A stretch of 64,000 bases of DNA from Bradyrhizobium betae (GTDB taxonomy: Bacteria; Pseudomonadota; Alphaproteobacteria; Rhizobiales; Xanthobacteraceae): contig NZ_MZXW01000017.1 of the NCBI RefSeq assembly GCF_004123905.1, positions 161,878 to 225,877 on the forward strand, written 5' to 3'. Shown piece by piece: positions 58,988 to 64,000 of the stretch. Made by a program: the position numbers and the translations under genes. How positions within the stretch are numbered: position 1 is the stretch's first letter; each line of letters opens with the position of its first letter. Under the pieces are notes generated by a model. It was not told the origin of the DNA and ran no database searches. It worked only from the letters and a program-made list of their open reading frames with translations.

Positions 58988-59392
58988 ATGATCCTGCAAT
59001 CACTCGCCGGCCTGCCCGCCTTCCTGGTCTATTTCTGCACCGGGCTGGTCGCGATCGTGGCGTATCTGTTCGTCTATACCCGCATCACGCCCCACAACGA
59101 ATTCCAGCTCATCCGCGATAACGATCCCGCCGCGGCGATCGCGCTCGGCCTCAGCCTGCTCGGCTTCGTGGCGCCGCTGGTCAGCGCCATCGCGCATTCG
59201 GCCAATGTGCTGGACTGCCTGATCTGGGCGACGATTGCACTGATCGTGCAGGTCATCGTGTTCTTTCTGGTGAAGGTGCCGGTCCCGAACCTGTCGGGGC
59301 GGATTGCCGCGGGCGAACTTGCACCCGCCATCTGGCTCGGGCTGTCCTCGCTCGCAGCAGGCCTGCTGAACGCAGCCTGCATGATCTACTAA
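58988..59392 (+). CDS. DUF350 / YjfL-like membrane protein (134 aa)
   Basis: Four hydrophobic segments in the two-fold DUF350 pattern (LVYFCTGLVAIVAYLFVYTR, DNDPAAAIALGLSLLGFVAPLV, IWATIALIVQVIVFFLV, WLGLSSLAAGLLNAACM). ATG at 58988 after GGGGGAAC. It precedes a YjfM-like and a YjfC-like gene with gaps of one and three bases, the same order as yjfL-yjfM-yjfC of E. coli. Function unknown. Confidence 0.88.
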   Translation: MILQSLAGLPAFLVYFCTGLVAIVAYLFVYTRITPHNEFQLIRDNDPAAAIALGLSLLGFVAPLVSAIAHSANVLDCLIWATIALIVQVIVFFLVKVPVPNLSGRIAAGELAPAIWLGLSSLAAGLLNAACMIY

Positions 59393-59393
59393 C

Positions 59394-59804
59394 ATGACCA
59401 ACAAGCCCTCCAAAAAGGAGTTCGGCAAACGCCGGCCGGCGGCCGCGCCGCCGCCTCCGCAACAGCCGGTGAAGCGCTCCGGCCATGTCGCGCTGCTGGT
59501 GATGGGCACGATCGCGGTCGGCACCACCGCCTACACGCTGATGCCGCGGCAGACTTGCGAGCCCTCGCCTGCCGGGACGACGGTGCCCGGCGTGGAAACG
59601 CCGGTGCAGGCAAGCACCGCGTGCAGCAGCAGAAGCAGCTCCTCGAGCGGTGGCAGCAGCTCGCGCTGGTCGTCGCGATCGAGCTTCTTCAGCAGCGACT
59701 CGTCGTCTCATTCCTCGTCGGGAACATCGTCCGACTCAGGTTCGAGCAGCGTGAGCCGCGGCGGCTTCGGCTCATTTGGCCACGGCTTTTCGGGCGGCGG
59801 CTGA
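59394..59804 (+). CDS. DUF1190 / YjfM-like protein with Ser-rich tail (136 aa)
   Basis: Basic N-terminus, one hydrophobic segment (GHVALLVMGTIAVGTTAYTL), then a Cys-containing stretch (PRQTCEPSPAG, QASTACSSR). The C-terminal 55 residues are mostly Ser and Gly (SSSSSGGSSSRWSSRSS, ending FGHGFSGGG), as in DUF1190 proteins. Probably a membrane-anchored, surface- or periplasm-exposed protein. Starts one base after the yjfL-like stop. Confidence 0.8.
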   Translation: MTNKPSKKEFGKRRPAAAPPPPQQPVKRSGHVALLVMGTIAVGTTAYTLMPRQTCEPSPAGTTVPGVETPVQASTACSSRSSSSSGGSSSRWSSRSSFFSSDSSSHSSSGTSSDSGSSSVSRGGFGSFGHGFSGGG

Positions 59805-59807
59805 TCC

Positions 59808-60968
59808 ATGCAACGCATCACCTGTCTCGAGCGCGACGACTGGCGAGAGACCGCCGCGCAATGTGGTTTCGTCTTCCACACCATCGGCGGCGAGCGCTAT
59901 TGGGACGAGCGCGCTTATTACGCTTTCACCCTCGACGAGATCGAGCGCGGCATCGAGACGCCGACCGGCGAGATCGACGCGATGTGCCTGGAGCTCGCCG
60001 GCCGCGTGATCAATGATGAACGGCATCTGCGGCGCTTGCAGATCCCCGAAGCATTCTGGAGCCTGATCGCCGAGAGTTGGGAGCGCGATGACCGCAGCCT
60101 CTATGGCCGGCTCGACCTGAAATTCGACCAACATGGTCCGGCAAAGCTGCTCGAATACAACGCGGATACGCCGACCTCGATCTTCGAGGCAGCGGTGTTT
60201 CAATGGACCTGGCTCGAGCAGGCGATCGAACGCCGCATCATCCCTGATCGCGCCGACCAGTTCAACTCCATCCACGAGCGGCTGATCGCGGCGTGGAAGG
60301 ACATCGCAGCTGGCCGCCATCTGCATCTCACCGGCACCACCGGCAATGACGAGGACGCCGGCACGCTCGCTTATCTCGAGGACACCGCGCGCCAGGCAGG
60401 GCTCTCGACCACGCTACTCGACATCGAGGAGATCGGCTGGCGCGACGAAGCGGGCGGCTTCGTCGATCTCGATAACAGCGACATCGCGCTCGCCTTCAAG
60501 CTCTACCCTTGGGAATGGATGTTCCACGACGCCTTCGGCGCCAAGCTGAAGGACGCGCCGACGCGCTGGATCGAACCGCCATGGAAGGCGGTGCTCTCCA
60601 ACAAGGGCATCCTGCCGCTGCTCTGGGAGATGTTCCCGAACCATCCCAATCTGCTGCCGGCCTTCTTCGAGGATGACGCGCGGGCGGCGGAGCTTGGAAC
60701 GTCGTATGTGCGCAAACCGCTGCTGTCGCGCGAAGGCGCCAATGTCACGCTGGTGTCAGCCGGCGTATCGCTCGACGCGCAGGAAGGCCCCTATGGCGCA
60801 GAAGGTTTCATACGGCAGGCGCTGTCGCCGCTGCCGAATTTTTCCGGCTTCTATCCGGTGGTGGGCAGCTGGCTGGTGAACCACGGGCCATGTGGCCTGT
60901 CGATCCGCGAGGATGAGAGCCCGATCACGGGCAACGGCTCGCGGTTTCTGCCGCATGCGATCTTGTGA
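59808..60968 (+). CDS. Glutathionylspermidine synthase-family (YjfC-like) ATP-grasp protein (386 aa)
   Basis: C-terminal synthetase domain of the GspS family. Recognisable segments: DLKFDQHGPAKLLEYNADTPTSIFEAA, FNSIHERLIAAWKDIA, VDLDNSDIALAFKLYPWEWM, EPPWKAVLSNKGILPLLWEMFPNHPNLLPAFF and YVRKPLLSREGANVTL, which supply ATP and peptide binding. It lacks the amidase domain of GspS. Such proteins ligate a peptide-like carboxylate to an amine, but YjfC substrates are not known. Third gene of the trio. Confidence 0.92.
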   Translation: MQRITCLERDDWRETAAQCGFVFHTIGGERYWDERAYYAFTLDEIERGIETPTGEIDAMCLELAGRVINDERHLRRLQIPEAFWSLIAESWERDDRSLYGRLDLKFDQHGPAKLLEYNADTPTSIFEAAVFQWTWLEQAIERRIIPDRADQFNSIHERLIAAWKDIAAGRHLHLTGTTGNDEDAGTLAYLEDTARQAGLSTTLLDIEEIGWRDEAGGFVDLDNSDIALAFKLYPWEWMFHDAFGAKLKDAPTRWIEPPWKAVLSNKGILPLLWEMFPNHPNLLPAFFEDDARAAELGTSYVRKPLLSREGANVTLVSAGVSLDAQEGPYGAEGFIRQALSPLPNFSGFYPVVGSWLVNHGPCGLSIREDESPITGNGSRFLPHAIL

Positions 60969-60984
60969 CAAGGGCGAAGTTCTT

Positions 60985-61135
60985 TCCCTCCCTCGTGGGA
61001 GAGGGTGGCTCGCCGCAAAGCGGCGAGACGGGTGAGGGGTCTCTCGCCGCGAATCCAACTTACATTTGAATTCGCGGAGCCCGCCCCTCATCCGGCGCTT
61101 CGCGCCACCTTCTCCTACAAGGGGAGAAGGAAGAA
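60985..61135. repeat. Intergenic palindromic repeat element (family 1, second copy)
   Basis: TTCCCTCCCTCGTGGGAGAGGGTG...GGGTGAGGGG, then CCGCCCCTCATCCGGCGC...CACCTTCTCC, ending GGGGAGAAGGAAG. Same arrangement as 8398-8576. It fills the space between the convergent yjfC-like and cheR genes. Confidence 0.75.
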
Positions 61136-61138
61136 AGA

Positions 61139-62011
61139 TCACCTTGCCGCGGCAACCTTCAGCGACGGCGGCATCAATCCGCCCATGGGACGGCCCGAGC
61201 GCGCAGGGTTGAGCTGATAGAGACCGCGCCGGTCGGTGATCGGGCGGAACGCATCGGTGATGCCGACGACGGATTCAGCGGCGCCGAGCAGCAGCGTACC
61301 GTCCGCTTCCAGTCCCTTCGCCATACGCTCGAAAATCACCGCCTTGGTGTCCTGGTCGAAATAGATCAGCACGTTGCGGCAGAAGATGACGTCGAACGTG
61401 CCGAGATGGGAGAAGTCCTGCAACAGATTGAGCTGGCGGAACTGCACCATCGCACGAATGTCGGCATTGAGCTGCCACAGCTCGCCGGCTTGCGTAAAAT
61501 ACTTCATCACGTGCTGGATCGGCAGGCCGCGCTGCACCTCGAACTGGCTGTAGATTCCGGCCCTGGATTTCTCCAGCACCTCCTGCGACAGATCGGTGGC
61601 GACGATCTCGATGCGCCAGCCGGCAAAGGCCGCGCCCATCTCCTTCACGCACATCGCGATCGAATAGGGCTCCTGCCCCGTCGACGACGCCGCCGACCAG
61701 ATCCGCAGCGACTTGCGCGCCGCGCGCGCCTGATGCAGGCCCGGCAGGATGGTTTCGCGTAGGTGATCGAACGGGATCTTGTCGCGGTAGAAGAAGGTCT
61801 CGTTGGTGGTCATCGCTTCGACCACGTCGGTGGCAAGCCGGCCGTCGCCGTTCCTGATCTTCAGCACGAGATCGGGAATGCCGGGAAGGCTGGCCTTGCG
61901 CGCGAGCGGCAGCAGCCGGCTCTCGACCAGATACTGCTTCTCGGGAGAGAGATCGAGACCGGAGCGCTCTTTCAGGAACTTGCGCAGATACTCATAGTCC
62001 GTCGGCGTCAC
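61139..62011 (-). CDS. cheR: Chemotaxis protein methyltransferase CheR (290 aa)
   Basis: Methylates Glu side chains of chemoreceptors with SAM. N-terminal helical domain ([32 protein letters not shown]), then [20 protein letters not shown], the SAM-site [48 protein letters not shown] and [13 protein letters not shown]. The GTG at 62011 overlaps the cheB stop (GTGA). The upstream extension of the frame lies inside cheB and is not real. Confidence 0.95.
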   Translation of the reverse strand: MTPTDYEYLRKFLKERSGLDLSPEKQYLVESRLLPLARKASLPGIPDLVLKIRNGDGRLATDVVEAMTTNETFFYRDKIPFDHLRETILPGLHQARAARKSLRIWSAASSTGQEPYSIAMCVKEMGAAFAGWRIEIVATDLSQEVLEKSRAGIYSQFEVQRGLPIQHVMKYFTQAGELWQLNADIRAMVQFRQLNLLQDFSHLGTFDVIFCRNVLIYFDQDTKAVIFERMAKGLEADGTLLLGAAESVVGITDAFRPITDRRGLYQLNPARSGRPMGGLMPPSLKVAAAR

Positions 62012-63210
62012 GAGCGGTCTCCCGCAAACAGGCGGTTGACCTTGGCGCCGATCTGATTGAGCGGCAGGATCGCCGCACAGATGCCGGCATTGGCCGCCGC
62101 GCCCGGCATGCCCCACACCACGCTGGAGGCTTCGTCCTGCGCGATCACGCTGCCGCCGGCGGCGACGATGTCCTTGCCTCCGCGCATGCCGTCCGAGCCC
62201 ATGCCCGTCAGGATCACGGAGAGGATGCTGCCATGCCAAATGTCGATGGCGGAGGTGAAGAGCGGATCGACTGCCGGCTTGCAGAAATTGACGGCGGGGC
62301 CGTCGTCGAGCGCGATCGCCACGTCCGCGCCGCTGCGCACGACGCGCATATGCTTGCCGCCCGGCGCGAGGTAAATGCGTCCCGGCTTGACCGGCTCGCC
62401 GTCGACCGCCTCGGCCGACGGCTTGCGGCTCGCGCGTGCCAGATGCTCGGCCAGAATGGTCGTGAAGGTCGGCGGCATGTGCTGGGTAATCAGCACGGGG
62501 AAACGGTCGATGACAGGACCGAGCTCGGTGACAAGCGCCATCAGCGCCTGCGGACCGCCGGTCGAAGAGCCGATCAGCAGCACCTTGGGTGCCTGGGTCG
62601 AGAACGGACGCGTGGTCAGCGGACCTGACGACAGGGCATGTAGGGCCGGAGCCGGTGCGGGCGTAACGGGCCGCGCGACAGCGGGTGCACGTGCAGCTGG
62701 TGCAGCATGGCTCGCGGGCGCCAGCGGCGGGCTCGCGACCGCGGGCTTGCGGCGCAGCCGTGCGCCGAGATGACGGATCTTCTGGATCAAATCATGATGG
62801 AAGATATCGGCGGCTGATGCCTCGCGCGTCGATTCCGGCTTCGGAATGTAGTCGGCCGCGCCGAGCGACAGCGCCTTGAAGCTGATCTCCGCGTTGCGGC
62901 GGGTCAGCGTCGAGGCCATGATGATGACGAGATCGCGCTTCTTCGCCAGCAGTTGCGGCAGCGCCGAGATGCCGTCGAGCTCGGGCATTTCGATGTCGAG
63001 CACGGCAACATCAGGATTGATGCGTTCGATCTGGTTGACCGCCTCGAGCCCCGTGCGCAGCGAGGCAGCGACTTCCATGTCGTGCTCGGCACCGATCCAG
63101 CGCGAGATCAGACCGCGGATGACGACGGAGTCGTCGACGACCATCACCCGCAGTGGCCCGGCTTCGCGCGACGAGCTCGTAGTCGAATTACCTGCGAACG
63201 CAACACTCAT
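62008..63210 (-). CDS. cheB: Chemotaxis response regulator protein-glutamate methylesterase CheB (400 aa)
   Basis: N-terminal receiver ([15 protein letters not shown], phospho-acceptor in [13 protein letters not shown]), an Ala/Pro-rich linker (residues 140-200), and the C-terminal esterase with the catalytic Ser-His-Asp in [22 protein letters not shown] and [14 protein letters not shown]. Removes methyl groups from chemoreceptors, opposing CheR. ATG at 63210. Cotranscribed with cheR by overlap. Confidence 0.97.
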   Translation of the reverse strand: MSVAFAGNSTTSSSREAGPLRVMVVDDSVVIRGLISRWIGAEHDMEVAASLRTGLEAVNQIERINPDVAVLDIEMPELDGISALPQLLAKKRDLVIIMASTLTRRNAEISFKALSLGAADYIPKPESTREASAADIFHHDLIQKIRHLGARLRRKPAVASPPLAPASHAAPAARAPAVARPVTPAPAPALHALSSGPLTTRPFSTQAPKVLLIGSSTGGPQALMALVTELGPVIDRFPVLITQHMPPTFTTILAEHLARASRKPSAEAVDGEPVKPGRIYLAPGGKHMRVVRSGADVAIALDDGPAVNFCKPAVDPLFTSAIDIWHGSILSVILTGMGSDGMRGGKDIVAAGGSVIAQDEASSVVWGMPGAAANAGICAAILPLNQIGAKVNRLFAGDRS

Positions 63211-63285
63211 TACTCACCAACTCAGACTGAAACGGTTCAGTTGAAAACAATCGCCGAAGGATCCGTTCAGCCTCCGGGAGTTCGC

Positions 63286-63651
63286 TCAGATAAGTCCGAC
63301 TTCCTGGAATTTCGCAGTCACGATGTCTTTGTCGAAGGGCTTCATGATGTACTCGTTGGCGCCGGCATGCAGCGCCCGCGCGATATGCGCGACGTCGTTC
63401 TCGGTGGTGCAGAACACCACCTTGGGCTGGTCGCCGCCGGGCATGCGACGGAGATGGCCGAGGAATTCGTAGCCGTCCATCACGGGCATGTTCCAGTCGA
63501 GCAGCACCGCATCAGGCAAGCCGCGCTTGCAGGCTTCGAGCGCCTTCTCTCCGTCCTCGGCTTCGAGGATCTGGAAGTCGAGGCCCTCCAGGATCCGGCG
63601 CGCAACCTTGCGGATGACGCTGGAATCATCAACGACGAGACAAGTTCGCAT
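63286..63651 (-). CDS. CheY-like single-domain response regulator (121 aa)
   Basis: Receiver only: MRTCLVVDDSSVIRKVARRIL, acceptor Asp in DAVLLDWNMPVMDGYEFL, Thr in VVFCTTEND and Lys in YIMKPFDKDIV. No output domain, so it works by protein contact, either as motor CheY or as a phosphate sink. Rhizobia often carry several such proteins. Upstream of cheB in the same block, 75 bases away. Confidence 0.93.
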   Translation of the reverse strand: MRTCLVVDDSSVIRKVARRILEGLDFQILEAEDGEKALEACKRGLPDAVLLDWNMPVMDGYEFLGHLRRMPGGDQPKVVFCTTENDVAHIARALHAGANEYIMKPFDKDIVTAKFQEVGLI

Positions 63652-63723
63652 GTGAACCTCTGCTTCCTACCCCCTTTGCGGGGGCACTTCCTATTGCAGG
63701 TACGTCGGCGGATTGCCGGCGTA

Positions 63724-64000
63724 TCAGGCCGCCATCATCTCGGGGGCGAGCTCGAGGACACGATCGACGTCGAGGACGACCATGAGCTGGCCGTCGAGAC
63801 GGTGGACGCCGCCGGCGAGCTTGGCCATGCGGGGATCGAGGTTGACGGGGTTCTCTTCCATGCCGTCCTCGGCAAGCCGCAGCACCTCGCCGATCTGGTC
63901 GATCAAGAGGCCATAGGATTCACCGCGCAAATCGACGCCGACCGCCATCGGGGTCTTGCCGTCCTCGGGCTTGGGCAGGCCGAGCCGGGCGCGCATGTCG
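63724..64000 (-). CDS. cheW: CheW chemotaxis coupling protein, C-terminal part (5' end beyond the window)
   Basis: The visible 90 or so residues (DGKTPMAVGVDLRGESYGLLIDQIGEVLRL, NPVNLDPRMAKLAGGVHRLDGQLMVVLDVDRVLEL) are the second half of a CheW SH3-like domain, which links chemoreceptors to CheA. The frame stays open to the right edge. First visible gene of the minus-strand chemotaxis block. Confidence 0.9.
   Translation of the reverse strand, partial: DMRARLGLPKPEDGKTPMAVGVDLRGESYGLLIDQIGEVLRLAEDGMEENPVNLDPRMAKLAGGVHRLDGQLMVVLDVDRVLELAPEMMAA

Overview
The window looks like a chromosomal segment of a GC-rich alphaproteobacterium, most likely Bradyrhizobium or a close relative. The reasons are: a CtrA master regulator divergent from fliI/fliJ, clustered GANTC (CcrM-type) sites in the ctrA leader, a DUF6894 protein, many GTG starts, and intergenic palindromes of the kind scattered through Bradyrhizobiaceae genomes. 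Genus is inferred from protein content only. I saw no rRNA, tRNA, CRISPR array, transposase or integrase.

Layout. 1-4175: the end of a nonribosomal peptide synthetase (A-domain tail, carrier, terminal condensation domain), a 55-aa Lys-rich protein, a Sfp-type phosphopantetheinyl transferase and a luciferase-like monooxygenase. 4172-8376: an SsuABC/TauABC-type importer whose binding-protein gene carries a one-base frameshift, divergent from a Crp/Fnr regulator. 8579-24440: metabolism with an amine/amino-acid flavour, comprising an acetylpolyamine amidohydrolase-like protein, a periplasmic beta-propeller dehydrogenase fused to a cytochrome c motif, an enoyl-CoA hydratase-like protein, gamma-glutamyltransferase, a PuuB-like FAD oxidoreductase, a polar amino-acid ABC importer, two XRE-cupin regulators, DadA and a class III aminotransferase. 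24780-28577: a three-subunit molybdenum hydroxylase of the PaoABC type. 29901-35753: an MFS carrier and a six-gene copper-handling set (His-rich exported protein, lipoprotein, TolC-like protein, multicopper oxidase, cupredoxin, CusF-like protein). 36040-38181: flhA. 39723-44351: a 1542-aa LuxR-type regulator fused to a long extension with eight tandem repeats of about 85 aa. 44899-47199: an NDH-2-like flavoprotein and an AraC regulator.

47511-53940 is the most exciting region: a compact RiPP operon of cytochrome P450, a 59-aa precursor ending Tyr-Lys-Tyr-Asp, an MNIO (DUF692) enzyme, an RRE-bearing partner, a cobalamin-dependent radical SAM enzyme and a SAM methyltransferase, mostly with overlapping genes. 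The gene content and the C-terminal Tyr-X-Tyr-Asp match the aminopyruvatide (apy) pathway described from Burkholderia. In that pathway a P450 makes a Tyr-Tyr biaryl link, the B12-rSAM beta-methylates Tyr, and the MNIO converts the C-terminal Asp to aminopyruvic acid. This appears to be a rhizobial member with a different central residue.

53982-64000: an ECF sigma/anti-sigma pair, fliJ, fliI, ctrA, a yjfL-yjfM-yjfC-like trio and a chemotaxis block (cheR, cheB, a CheY-like protein, truncated cheW). Three places (18.7, 55.05 and 57.7 kb) carry an unusual structure: tiny ORFs starting ATGAAGGC that overlap each other and the next gene by ATGA or TGATG. They look like translational-coupling arrays.
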